The notes beneath the pieces are model-generated. The model did no database searches and was not told the DNA's origin. It was given only the letters and a program-made list of their open reading frames with translations. Both the position numbers and the translations under genes were made by a program. DNA of 12,782 nucleotides, taken from contig CALMRL010000053.1 in the NCBI GenBank assembly GCA_937873345.1, positions 1 through 12,782 on the forward strand, in the 5' to 3' direction. Of the stretch, positions 1 to 6,915 are shown piece after piece (position 1 is the stretch's first letter; each line of letters begins with the position of its first letter). The DNA is from an uncultured Beijerinckiaceae bacterium. Lineage in GTDB: Bacteria; Pseudomonadota; Alphaproteobacteria; Rhizobiales; Beijerinckiaceae.

Positions 1-1474
1 CAATCACCTCGAGGGCGAACGGTCTGCGGACGGGCGCGTCCCGCTCGACGGCGATTCGCTTGAGGGCGTGGGCGCGCACCAGCGCCAGCAGCCTCTTGAT
101 CTCGCCGTGGATCGCGTCGAGGCGTTCGAAGGCCCCGTCGTCGCGGGCGAGGTCGTGCTGCGCCAGGGCGAGGCCCGGCAGCACCACGCGGTCGCAGTAC
201 TCGGCGAAGGAGGCGGCGGCGATGCGCCGGCGCGCGTCGGGCAGCAGCGCCAGGACGCGGCCCTCCAGCGCGCGCTGGTAGAAGGTCTCGGGCGGGTCGA
301 GCGGCGGCCCGTCGCCGAGGATCACGTCGAGGAAGCCGAGCGCCGCGACGTGGCGGCCGAGCACCACCAGGCAGACGGTGAGCGGCGTCGCCAGGATCAG
401 GCCGATCGGCCCCCACAGCAGCGCCCAGAAGGCGGTGGCGACGATGACCGCGATCGGCGACAGGCCGGTGTTGTGGCCGTAGGTCAGCGGCTCGACGACC
501 TGACCCATCACCGTCTCGGCGGCGACGAACAGCGTGAGCACGGCCACGGCGAGCCCCCAGCCCGGCGTGACGGCGACGGCGAGTAGCAGCGGCGGCACGG
601 CGGCGACGGCCACGCCGACGAAGGGCACGAAGCGCATCACCCCGGCGAGGAGGCCCCAGAGCAGCGGGCTCGGCAGGCCGGCGATGCCCAGCGCGACGCC
701 GATCGCCGCGCCGAACGAGGCGTTGAGCGCCAGTTGGTACAGGAAGAAGCGCGACAACCGCGAGGCCGCATCGTTCATCGCCAGGATGGTGCGGTGCAGG
801 TCGCGCCGGCCGACGAGCCGCACCAGCCGATCGCGCAGGTCCTCGTGGCTGAGGAGGATGAAGAAGGCGAAGATCAGGGTGACGCCGAGCGTGCCCAGCG
901 GCCCGTGGATCGGCAGCGCCACCTTTCGCGCCAGGGTGAGCCCCGAGACGCCGTCGGGCAGGGCGAGGCCGCCGTTGCCCGCCTGCGGCTTGCCATTCCC
1001 GCCTGCGGCCTCCCCGCCTGCGCCGAGGCCCTTAGCCAGGTTCTCCACCGCGCCGGCGCGGGCGGCGAGGGCGCGCCACTTGGCGGCGACCACCGACTGG
1101 TAGTCCGGCAGGCTGGAGGCGAGCGAGGCGGCCTGCCGCCCGACGACCGTGCCGAGCCCGCCGAGCACGGCGAAGGACAGCAGCACGGCGACGAGCACCG
1201 CCAGGGGGCGCGGCAGCCGCAGCCGCTGCAGCAGGGCGCAGAGCGGCGCCAGCACGAAGGCCAGCATTGCCGCCAGCACCAGCGGCACCGCGAGGTCCTG
1301 CCCGTAGGACAGAGCGGCGACGACCACCGCGCCGCCGAGGAGGATCGGCAGCACGGGGCCGCGCCCTCCGGTGTCGAGGATCACGTCGTCGGGTTGCCCT
1401 GTACTCAACGCGCCGTCCCCGTCATCCGAGCCTGCCTTGGTCTTGAAGCCGCCGGGATTCTCGGCGATGGGCAA
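1..1474 (-). CDS. AI-2E family transporter (PerM/UPF0118), C-terminus cut by window edge
   Basis: This is an inner-membrane protein of the AI-2E/PerM family. Proven functions in the family vary (autoinducer-2 export in one member, Na+/H+ antiport in others), so the substrate is unknown. One frame is open on the minus strand from a stop just upstream of 1474 to the window edge, about 491 codons. It shows an N-terminal pair of hydrophobic helices (around 1370-1240) and a soluble Gly/Asn-rich loop (around 1040-950). A membrane core follows, with the family-like motif RFVPFVG near 630 and GPIGLILATPL near 395. A cytosolic tail continues from about 350 to position 1. The usual family length is about 350-370 residues, so this is a long-tailed form. 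No ATG exists in frame. TTG at 1474 is the first candidate; TTG 1408 and GTG 1384 are alternatives, and none has a strong ribosome binding site. It is divergent from the receiver gene at 1549. Confidence 0.87.
   Translation of the reverse strand, partial: MPIAENPGGFKTKAGSDDGDGALSTGQPDDVILDTGGRGPVLPILLGGAVVVAALSYGQDLAVPLVLAAMLAFVLAPLCALLQRLRLPRPLAVLVAVLLSFAVLGGLGTVVGRQAASLASSLPDYQSVVAAKWRALAARAGAVENLAKGLGAGGEAAGGNGKPQAGNGGLALPDGVSGLTLARKVALPIHGPLGTLGVTLIFAFFILLSHEDLRDRLVRLVGRRDLHRTILAMNDAASRLSRFFLYQLALNASFGAAIGVALGIAGLPSPLLWGLLAGVMRFVPFVGVAVAAVPPLLLAVAVTPGWGLAVAVLTLFVAAETVMGQVVEPLTYGHNTGLSPIAVIVATAFWALLWGPIGLILATPLTVCLVVLGRHVAALGFLDVILGDGPPLDPPETFYQRALEGRVLALLPDARRRIAAASFAEYCDRVVLPGLALAQHDLARDDGAFERLDAIHGEIKRLLALVRAHALKRIAVERDAPVRRPFALEVI
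978..1022. repeat. three copies of a 10-bp motif inside the AI-2E gene
   Basis: CCCGCCTGCG occurs at 978-987, 998-1007 and 1013-1022; the first two copies extend to 12 bp. On the minus strand they encode the Gly/Ala/Asn-rich hydrophilic loop of the AI-2E-family protein. This looks like a small in-frame expansion of a loop rather than a functional site. Confidence 0.6.
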
Positions 1475-1548
1475 GGCGTGACCGGACGCCCATCTCAGGT
1501 TCTATCAGCTGCGGGTCCGATCAGGCGCGGGTTCTCCCAGGGTCGGGC

Positions 1549-1920
1549 ATGACAAAGCTGCTCCTCGTCGAGGACCATGAAGAGCTCTGGGACTTCCTGT
1601 CGCGCCGCCTGCGCAAGCGCGGCTTCGAGGTGGTGCTGGCGTTCGACGGCGCGAAGGCGCTGGAGCAGGTGGCGGCGCAGGCCCCGGACCTCGTGCTGCT
1701 CGACATGGACCTGCCGGTGATGGACGGCTGGAGCGTGGCGCGGGCGCTGCGCGGCCGCGGCGATGCGACGCCGATCATCGCCCTCACCGCCCACGCGATG
1801 AGCGGCGACAAGGACAAGGCGATCGCCGCCGGCTGCGACGACTACCACGCCAAGCCCGTCGACTTCGCCAGGCTGCTCGCCCAGGTCGACGAGGTGCTGC
1901 TGCGCCGCGAGGACGGGTAG
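1549..1920 (+). CDS. single-domain response regulator (CheY-like receiver)
   Basis: This 123-residue protein is a complete receiver domain with no output domain. The motifs are in the expected order: acidic pair E8/D9 after a hydrophobic first strand, phospho-acceptor D52 in LLDMDLPVMDGW, switch threonine T80 in IIALTAHAMSG, aromatic Y99 and conserved K102-P103. It should accept a phosphoryl group from a histidine kinase and act through protein contact, for example in a phosphorelay or on a kinase or motor. No kinase is in view, so its partner is unknown. The ATG follows AGGG (1539-1542) at a 6-base spacing. It is divergent from the AI-2E-family gene with a 74-bp gap, so the two may share a control region. 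Single-domain receivers of this 'DLPVMDGW' type often belong to hybrid-kinase networks in Rhizobiales; that link is inference. Confidence 0.93.
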   Translation: MTKLLLVEDHEELWDFLSRRLRKRGFEVVLAFDGAKALEQVAAQAPDLVLLDMDLPVMDGWSVARALRGRGDATPIIALTAHAMSGDKDKAIAAGCDDYHAKPVDFARLLAQVDEVLLRREDG

Positions 1921-2209
1921 GGTCTGTCGGCATACATCCGTCCAGCGTCTTTCGCCGACGGGCATCGTCGAACATGGCGGGACGCGCCCGGAGTTGGTCG
2001 TGGCCCTCCTCGCGGAGAGGCTTCGCCGCAGGCTTTGTCCGTGCGGGACAACGCTTGGGTTTTTTGAAAAAGTCTGCGGCCGTGCCGCAAGTGATCGATT
2101 TTTGGGAAAGGTGAGGTGGCGACCTGCGACTGTCCAATCAGCGGATCGCATTCACCAGCCAGGTGGGCATAGCCGATCGGTATCCGGCAAACCATCTGAG
2201 GCGGGATTG
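1921..2209. other. intergenic stretch, no gene seen
   Basis: The stretch lies between the receiver gene and the SnoaL-like gene, and base composition drops in its second half. Readable elements are a weak 6-bp inverted repeat GTCGGC/GCCGAC (1926-1931 and 1954-1959, 22-base loop) after the receiver stop and the hairpin listed at 2075-2089. The frame of the downstream gene is open back to 1994, but that extension has no recognisable domain and no ribosome binding site at its ATG. Confidence 0.55.
2075..2089. terminator. possible short bidirectional terminator hairpin
   Basis: TGCGGC-CGT-GCCGCA is a perfect 6-bp stem. Read on the minus strand it is followed at once by GACTTTTTC (2074-2066). Read on the plus strand it is followed ten bases later by TTTTT (2099-2103). 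It could end transcripts from the receiver gene, or read-through coming leftwards from the porin. The stem is short. The T-rich flank could instead be the end of a decayed mobile element. Confidence 0.35.
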
Positions 2210-2608
2210 ATGGAGATGATGATGCCCACGTCCGAAGAGATCGCCAAGGCGTTCTACAAGACGCTGGTCAGCGGTGACTGGTTGGGGATGCGCGCGTTGC
2301 TCCACGACGACGCCACCTGGACGCTGCCAGGCGACAACGCGATCTCGGGCACGGCGGTCGGCGGTGATGCGGTAGTGAAGCGGGCGCAGTTGATCGCCAG
2401 CTACGGCTTGTCGTTCGAACTAGAGAACGTTCTGTTGAGCCGCGACAACATGGCATTGGGTCTTCACAACACGGGCGAGAGGAACGGCGTGCAACTGGAC
2501 GAGAAGCTCGCTACGGTTTGCCGTCTGCGCGCTGACCGTATTGCCGAGATTGAGACCTTTTTGTCGGACGTGCCCGGCATGAATCTCTTCTTCACGCGAG
2601 CAGACTGA
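2210..2608 (+). CDS. SnoaL-like / NTF2-fold small protein
   Basis: A protein of 133 residues (129 from the last of the clustered ATGs). The pattern is typical of the SnoaL-like NTF2 superfamily: an N-terminal helix EEIAKAFYKTLVSGDW, then LLHDDATWTLPGDNAISGTAVG, and a curved sheet ending with RIAEIETFLSDVPGMN. These cone-shaped folds bind small hydrophobic ligands or act as isomerases or hydrolases. The substrate cannot be read from sequence, and many such proteins in bacteria are uncharacterised. Four ATGs (2210, 2216, 2219, 2222) compete. GAGGCGGG (2198-2205) fits the first, and GGAG (2212-2215) at a 6-base spacing fits the last. It is a monocistronic-looking gene, convergent with the porin at 2741. 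A 6-bp inverted repeat (ACGGAC-GTG-GTCCGT, 2608-2622) overlaps the stop codon but has no T-run. Confidence 0.85.
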   Translation: MEMMMPTSEEIAKAFYKTLVSGDWLGMRALLHDDATWTLPGDNAISGTAVGGDAVVKRAQLIASYGLSFELENVLLSRDNMALGLHNTGERNGVQLDEKLATVCRLRADRIAEIETFLSDVPGMNLFFTRAD

Positions 2609-2740
2609 CGGACGTGGTCCGTGCTGCCGTTCCCACAAACGAACCTGTGACAGGCAAACCGGCTTCCAGTCTGGCGCGGGTTTTTCAACAGCTTCGCTTG
2701 TCTTCCGAGCATGGCTCGCCGGCGTAACCGAGAAACGATC

Positions 2741-4267
2741 TCAGTAGTGGACCGACACCCGCAGGCCGAAGACCGCCGCGTTGCGGATGGGCTGGCCCGT
2801 GCTCGGATCGGCGACGCCGTGCGCGCCGGGATGGATCACGTACTGGAAGTCGGGTCGGATCGAGACGCCCTTTGCGGCGACCAGCTGATAGGTCAGCTCC
2901 ACCACGGCCTGGAAGTCGCGGATCAGCGGCGTGCCGGCCGCGTAGTCCTGCCTCTGCACGGCGGGCGCGATGCGGCCGTAGGCGGCGGCCAGGCCGAAGG
3001 CGTCGTCGGGGCGCGCGTCGAACAGGCCCTTGAAGGCGATGCCCGCGTCCGCGTAGAGATCGATGAGGTTGCGGTCCCCCGAGGCGCTTGAGGCGCGCGC
3101 GAACACGGCGATGCCCCGGTCCGGCGTGCCGGGCACCCTGTAGATCGTCTGGTCGAGGGTGCCGTAGACGCCGTCGTCGCCGCGCACGGTTGGGCCGGCG
3201 GACGCCGTGGCCTGCCCGCCCCCGGCCGGCACGGCATTGTCGGGGAACAGCCCGAAGTGGTGGAAGTAGCCGACCTTCAGCGTGCCGGGCCTGCCCGCGC
3301 CCTCCCTCTCGCCGCCGTGGGCGAACTGCACCTCGCCGAGGAGGAGCGGCGGGTCGTCGAGGCGAAACAGCGTGCCGTTCAGGTCCCTCACCTGCGGGAG
3401 CGCGCTGTTGACGCCCGGGCGGAACGGGCCGGCGGGGTCGCCGTCGTAGACGGCGGCGAGGACCGTCAGCGACGCCGAAGGCGCGTATTTGACGCGCACG
3501 CCGGGCGTCGCCAGCGGGAAGGCCGGGCCGCCGCTCGGCAGGTCGTTGGCCAGGATGGCGGGGAAGCCGAAGGTCGAGTCGAGGAACAGGTTGGCGGTGT
3601 CGCTCTCGAAGAACTCGAAGTCGGCGGCAAGCTGGCCGACGCGCAGGGACAGCGCGCCATCGGCCAGCTGCTGTTCGAGATAGACCCGGTACAGCGTGAC
3701 GGAGGGGAAGGCCTCGATGCCGCTGACGGTGAACAGGTCGCGCAGGTTGTTGCCGCTCAGCCCCCGCCCGTTCGTTTCGAAGAAGCTCGCGTGGATCGAC
3801 GATCCCGCGAGACCGGCAAGCGTGCCGAGATCGATGCCGAGCGTGCCGCTCAGCCGCCCCTCGTAGCTCGCCCCACGCTTGACGCCGCCGGTGGGGTTGC
3901 CGAGCACCTCGGCGGCATAGGTGAAGGCATAGGTGATACCCCTGGACTTCAGGAAGGCGCGCAGGCCGCCGGGGTCGCCGAGGGCGCCGAAGTTTTCGGC
4001 GATGCTGGGCTTGTTGTCGGCCGTCATCGGCGCGGTCGAGTTGCTGGCGTTCTCCGCGCCGATCACGGTGCCTTGCCCGGCGCCGCCCGATGCGGTCTGC
4101 TCCTGAGGCGCGGCCTGCGCCGTGCCGGCAAGCAGCACCGCGACGGCGACGCAGCGTAGGGTGGTGAGCGATGCCGCCGGGCCATCGGGCACGCCCCGTT
4201 CCGCCTCGCGGAGGGCGAGCGACGGACGCGGTCCGGCGGGGCGCGTGGTCTGGGCAGGCTCGGTCAT
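2741..4267 (-). CDS. OprB-family carbohydrate porin
   Basis: This is an outer-membrane beta-barrel expected to let sugars and similar small solutes through. It has 508 codons from the first ATG. A hydrophobic signal segment lies at residues 37-52 (LRCVAVAVLLAGTAQA), with predicted cleavage before APQEQ. A linker with PSIAENFGALGDPGGLRAFL follows, then GITYAFTYAAEVLGNPTGGV, which is the characteristic start of the OprB domain. Alternating barrel strands run to a C-terminal Tyr (RVSVHY), the usual outer-membrane assembly signal. The signal segment sits far from the first ATG. GTG at 4192 (residue 26) gives a conventional signal peptide and may be the true start; neither candidate has a strong ribosome binding site. 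It is convergent with the SnoaL-like gene and has no partner in a tight operon. A 480-bp gap separates it from the next minus-strand gene. Confidence 0.9.
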   Translation of the reverse strand: MTEPAQTTRPAGPRPSLALREAERGVPDGPAASLTTLRCVAVAVLLAGTAQAAPQEQTASGGAGQGTVIGAENASNSTAPMTADNKPSIAENFGALGDPGGLRAFLKSRGITYAFTYAAEVLGNPTGGVKRGASYEGRLSGTLGIDLGTLAGLAGSSIHASFFETNGRGLSGNNLRDLFTVSGIEAFPSVTLYRVYLEQQLADGALSLRVGQLAADFEFFESDTANLFLDSTFGFPAILANDLPSGGPAFPLATPGVRVKYAPSASLTVLAAVYDGDPAGPFRPGVNSALPQVRDLNGTLFRLDDPPLLLGEVQFAHGGEREGAGRPGTLKVGYFHHFGLFPDNAVPAGGGQATASAGPTVRGDDGVYGTLDQTIYRVPGTPDRGIAVFARASSASGDRNLIDLYADAGIAFKGLFDARPDDAFGLAAAYGRIAPAVQRQDYAAGTPLIRDFQAVVELTYQLVAAKGVSIRPDFQYVIHPGAHGVADPSTGQPIRNAAVFGLRVSVHY

Positions 4268-4679
4268 CGGCCGGCAGAGACCGGCAGGTTCACCGACCGG
4301 ACCATCTCAGCTTCGCACGATGATGCATCGTCACATCCCGCCTGAGCGCCGCACCGGCCGAACTATCGGCCCCGCCGACGTACCAATGCATACCCCGGCC
4401 GTTTCTTTCGGCATAGGACACTGGAGCGGTTGCGATTCGGCAAATCGGGTTTCTCGTTCCCTCCCGCAAAGACGCATCCGAGGCTCGGCACCGGCTGCGG
4501 ACATGCGGCAGCCCTCTCGCATGATGGACCATATCTCGTCGACGCGAGCCGGGCGGCAGACACCACCCGGACTCGCAGTCGAAGGCGGCCGCCGCAGCGG
4601 ACAGGACGCCCCTCACGATTAGCGATAGGAAAGGCGTCCTGCGGAGAAGGCAGGCTGATCGCGAAAGACCGTGCGGACA
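4268..4679. other. porin upstream region, no gene supported
   Basis: About 410 bases lie between the porin start and the hairpins behind the small exported gene. Several frames are open here on both strands, but they are rich in Arg, Cys and Ser with no domain, no ribosome binding site and no signal peptide, so I read them as chance frames in GC-rich DNA. The porin promoter should be here on the minus strand. I could not pick a convincing -35/-10 pair. Confidence 0.5.
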
Positions 4680-4731
4680 GGCCGGAGACCCGGCCATCGC
4701 CGGCACGGTGTCCTGACCGTGCCGGCGATGG
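4680..4731 (-). terminator. strong tandem hairpins behind the small exported gene
   Basis: The arms 4694-4709 and 4716-4731 are a perfect 16-bp inverted repeat (CCATCGCCGGCACGGT and its complement) with the 6-base loop GTCCTG. It starts 15 bases after the stop codon of the minus-strand gene at 4747. A second perfect hairpin, GGCCGG-AGAC-CCGGCC (4680-4695), overlaps its outer edge by two bases. There is no T-run, so it would act as a U-less terminator or as a 3' stabilising structure. Position and orientation fit the end of the small gene's transcript. Confidence 0.7.
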
Positions 4732-4746
4732 TGCTGCGAACCGACC

Positions 4747-4995
4747 TCAGCGAGCGCCGGCGCCAGCAACTCCGCCGGCGCCGCCGTGCGGAGCCCCCGA
4801 CGTCGCCGCGCCCGAAGAGGCGGCACCCTCCGACGACGTCGCGGCGGCTGCGCCCGAGCGCCCCGATTCGGATGGCTCCGTCTTCTGGTTCGATCCCGAG
4901 GGGCCGACGCCGCCCGTCGCGCTCCCTCCGCCGCCCGCGTAGGCCGCGCCGCTCGTGAGCATGGCGGTCAGCATCAGCACCGTGACGTATTTCAT
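4747..4995 (-). CDS. small exported Gly/Ala/Ser-rich protein, function unknown
   Basis: This gene of 82 codons starts with a textbook signal peptide (MKYVTVLMLTAMLTSGAAYA, cleavage after residue 20). The mature part is about 62 residues of low complexity, made almost only of Gly, Ala and Ser, with a short charged patch NQKTEPSESGR and a single His. No transmembrane segment remains after cleavage, and there is no Cys, so it is not a lipoprotein. The start is well supported: AGGGAG (minus strand, 5010-5005) lies 9 bases before the ATG. A strong hairpin follows the stop. A flexible, disordered periplasmic or secreted protein is the safest description. I do not recognise a family. A palindrome and an inverted repeat sit just upstream (5020-5058). 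Confidence 0.72.
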   Translation of the reverse strand: MKYVTVLMLTAMLTSGAAYAGGGGSATGGVGPSGSNQKTEPSESGRSGAAAATSSEGAASSGAATSGAPHGGAGGVAGAGAR

Positions 4996-5019
4996 TTGCG
5001 CTTACTCCCTGCGGGATTG

Positions 5020-5058
5020 ACGATGATCGTTGCGGATACGGCTCTTTCGCCCCGTATC
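5020..5058 (-). promoter_or_regulatory. palindrome plus inverted repeat upstream of the small exported gene
   Basis: ACGATGATCGT (5020-5030) is a perfect palindrome around a central G. A few bases further upstream, GATACGG (5035-5041) and CCGTATC (5052-5058) form a perfect 7-bp inverted repeat with a 10-base spacer. Both sit 25-63 bases before the minus-strand start at 4995, where an operator or a 5' leader structure would be expected. No regulator can be named. Confidence 0.4.
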
Positions 5059-5314
5059 GATGCGTGAACCTCTACGATGCGAAGCCGTCGCTCGTCGGGC
5101 TGCATCAGAATGCAGCGACGATGCGTGACTGCGGGGCGAAGGGCCATGCGTCCGGCCGAGTCTTCCATGTCTGCGAACGAATGTTTGCGTCAAGGTCGGT
5201 CGGCATCGTCTTGAATGCAGCGAGCACTGGAAAGTTCTCTTCGTCGACGGGTCAGCGCAGCCACTCGCAACGAATGAGCCTCGGCGTTGGAAAGCCATGC
5301 TGTAGTTTCACCTG

Positions 5315-5384
5315 TCCTATAGGAAAGCTGTGTGGGTGTTGAGCAGCCTGTCCGGTCAGACGGTGCGGTGCGGCTAGTCTAGCC
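5315..5384. promoter_or_regulatory. two perfect palindromes in the non-coding gap
   Basis: TCCTATAGGA (5315-5324) is a perfect 10-bp palindrome. GGCTAG-T-CTAGCC (5372-5384) is a perfect 6+1+6 palindrome holding two CTAG tetramers, which are generally scarce in bacterial genomes. They lie 48 bases apart, roughly 480-550 bases upstream of the Omp25-like start. They are candidate binding sites for dimeric regulators; the function is inferred from symmetry only. Confidence 0.35.
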
Positions 5385-5855
5385 CTCGACCTTCATCCGC
5401 CCCTCCGTGCCCGACGTCCGAAGCCACGGCTTCCGCGGAGATACTGTCTCTCGAAACGGCGTCGCGCGGCAGAGATTTGCGCACAGTCGTGACGCCGCCT
5501 CGAATGTGGCCGACGCGACACACTCGTCCCGATGCATTGCCGACAGCGCGTTCACTCACACGATTCATATGGCGAGACGTCCCGCCGCTCAGCATTCTCA
5601 TCGCCGATCGCGGCGAAAGATGGCTTGCCACTGTCCCGCGGCGGAGGACAATAGGCACATGGACAACCCACGCGGACAATCGGCGTCGGAAAGTCCCCGG
5701 TTCGCGACCGGCTCGAACAGGGCAGCTCGCCACCTGCCTGCAACGCATCTGTACAGGCCTGCTTTGGTGGACCTGCGAGTCTCTTCTCTTCGAGTTGCTT
5801 CGCAACGGCGTCGGATTGAAGCGTTCCTGTCTTCAAGCGCTTCGCTTCTGAAAGA

Positions 5856-5869
5856 AAACGTGATGCGCC
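5856..5869 (+). repeat. 14-bp repeat at a start codon, copy 1
   Basis: AAACGTGATGCGCC spans the ribosome-binding-site edge, ATG and second codon of Omp25-like protein A. The identical 14 bases recur at 6902-6915, again centred on an ATG behind a purine-rich stretch. Confidence 0.7.
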
Positions 5870-6666
5870 CCACTTGCCTTGTTTCGACGGTCGCCGTCGC
5901 TCTGCTTTCCACGTCCGCCCTTGCGGCGGATCTTCCGGCGTCGCGCACGCAGCCGGCCTACGCGCCGCTTCCCGCCTTCACCTGGACCGGCCTCTATGCC
6001 GGCTTCCAGCTGGGCTACGAGTTCGGCAGGTCCGACGTGGTGTCGGTGAGCACGGCGGGCGCCGGCGCCCTCGACGCGGTGAACAGCAAGAAGAACGGCC
6101 TGATCGGGGGCGGCCACGTCGGCTACCTCTTCTCGACGCAGTCCCTGCCGGTGCTGGGCGGCCTTGCCGGCGCCAACGGCGCGTTCGGCATCGGCACGGC
6201 CGGCGTGGCCGGCATCGAGGCCGACATCGACGCCTCGAGCCCGCGCGCGAACAACTTCCTGCCGGGGGCCGGCGTCTCGGACAGCGTCAGGGAGGGCGTC
6301 CAGGGCTCGATCCGCGGCCGGCTCGGCGTGGCGTTCGACCGCGCGCTCTTCTACGCGACGGGCGGCGTGGCGTTCGGGGGGCTGGATTCCAGCGATATTG
6401 CTCCGGGCGTCGGGACCGACCAGTTCAGCCAGGTCAAGACGGGCTACACCGTCGGCGGCGGCGTCGAATACGCCTTCACCAACACCATCTCCGGCCGCGT
6501 GGAATACCGCTACACGGACTTCGGCTCCTTCACCAACAATCTCGCCAATTCGACCGGCGGCCTCGTGAACGTCACGCATCGCGAAACCAACAACCGTGTC
6601 CAGGCGGGCGTCAGCGTCAAGTTCGAGCCGTTCGCCGCCTCGACCCCCGTGGTCGCACGCTACTGA
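5863..6666 (+). CDS. Omp25/31-like outer-membrane beta-barrel protein A
   Basis: This is a 267-residue porin-like barrel of the small alphaproteobacterial outer-membrane family. The signal peptide MRPTCLVSTVAVALLSTSALA is cleaved before ADLPA. The typical first strand FTWTGLYAGFQLGYEFG is at about residues 38-55, followed by alternating strands such as SIRGRLGVAFDRALFYATGG, KTGYTVGGGVEYAFTNTIS and GRVEYRYTDFG. The protein ends with PVVARY, a terminal aromatic residue as expected for barrel assembly. Residues of about 85-110 (GYLFSTQSLPVLGGLAG...) form an extra segment shared with its paralogue at 8805. The frame is open upstream to 5407, but the signal peptide and the purine-rich AAAGAAAA before the ATG fix the start at 5863. 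Likely roles are envelope stability or diffusion; none is proven. It is first in a run of four same-strand genes. Confidence 0.92.
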   Translation: MRPTCLVSTVAVALLSTSALAADLPASRTQPAYAPLPAFTWTGLYAGFQLGYEFGRSDVVSVSTAGAGALDAVNSKKNGLIGGGHVGYLFSTQSLPVLGGLAGANGAFGIGTAGVAGIEADIDASSPRANNFLPGAGVSDSVREGVQGSIRGRLGVAFDRALFYATGGVAFGGLDSSDIAPGVGTDQFSQVKTGYTVGGGVEYAFTNTISGRVEYRYTDFGSFTNNLANSTGGLVNVTHRETNNRVQAGVSVKFEPFAASTPVVARY

Positions 6667-6881
6667 CGCGATGGCGCCTTCGCCGCAGCTGTCGGTATTG
6701 ACGAGTAGCCTGATGCAGCGGAGCGTCAGCGCTCTGTAACGTGGATGCCGAGAACGGCGAACGGCAAGTCGAAAGTCTTACCGAATCTTTGCTTCGAGCG
6801 CGCCTGCAGGATAAGAAGACACACCTGCACGACTCGAACAAATATCCCAATCGCTTCGAGCTTGTTCCGTTGCGTTACATC

Positions 6882-6896
6882 CGCGATGCCATCGCG
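6882..6896. promoter_or_regulatory. 15-bp perfect palindrome before the candidate leader ORF
   Basis: CGCGATG-C-CATCGCG is a 7+1+7 perfect palindrome ending 12 bases before the ATG at 6909. It could be an operator, or at RNA level a tight stem next to the ribosome binding site. No known regulator motif is recognised. Confidence 0.45.
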
Positions 6897-6901
6897 TGAG
6901 G

Positions 6902-6915
6902 AAACGTGATGCGCC
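6902..6915 (+). repeat. 14-bp repeat at a start codon, copy 2
   Basis: This is the second exact copy of AAACGTGATGCGCC, the other being at 5856-5869. It covers the start of the candidate 42-codon ORF. The shared translation-start context suggests either a duplicated 5' end or a common leader function. Confidence 0.7.

Larger units (their letters stand above)
4996..5862. other. long gap between divergent genes, no coding region supported
   Basis: About 870 bases separate the small exported gene (minus) from the Omp25-like gene (plus). Base composition is lower in G+C than in the flanking genes and codon-like periodicity is not evident. Open frames exist, for example a GTG-started plus frame at 5064-5342 and a plus frame continuous with the Omp gene from 5407, but they give Arg/Ser/Cys-rich protein without any domain. 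The gap holds palindromes (listed separately), a repeated decamer CGATGCGTGA (5058-5067 and 5119-5128), and small inverted repeats just before the Omp start: TTGAAG/CTTCAA at 5816-5836 and GTTGC-TTC-GCAAC at 5794-5806. It may hold promoters for both sides and possibly a small RNA. Confidence 0.5.

Noticed and set aside
68..1552. Two plus-strand open frames covering the left edge
   Set aside because: They are codon-aligned complements of the AI-2E-family gene; the minus-strand protein has membrane helices and family motifs, the plus-strand ones are Arg/Glu/Gln-rich noise.
3257..4159. A plus-strand open frame of 300 codons
   Set aside because: Antisense to the OprB porin and without a domain.
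4290..4826. A minus-strand open frame of 178 codons upstream of the porin
   Set aside because: It overlaps the strong hairpin and the small exported gene in another frame, is Arg/Ser/Cys-rich and has no ribosome binding site or domain.
5064..5342. A plus-strand frame of 92 codons starting with GTG, Cys-rich at its end
   Set aside because: No ribosome binding site, no signal peptide or domain, and it runs through a palindrome in a low-periodicity region.
5749..5756. CTGTACAG, an 8-bp palindrome
   Set aside because: Palindromes of this length arise often by chance in a sequence this long.
5407..5862. An upstream in-frame extension of Omp-like protein A by 152 codons
   Set aside because: It would bury the signal peptide in the middle of the protein; the ATG at 5863 gives a normal exported barrel like its paralogue.
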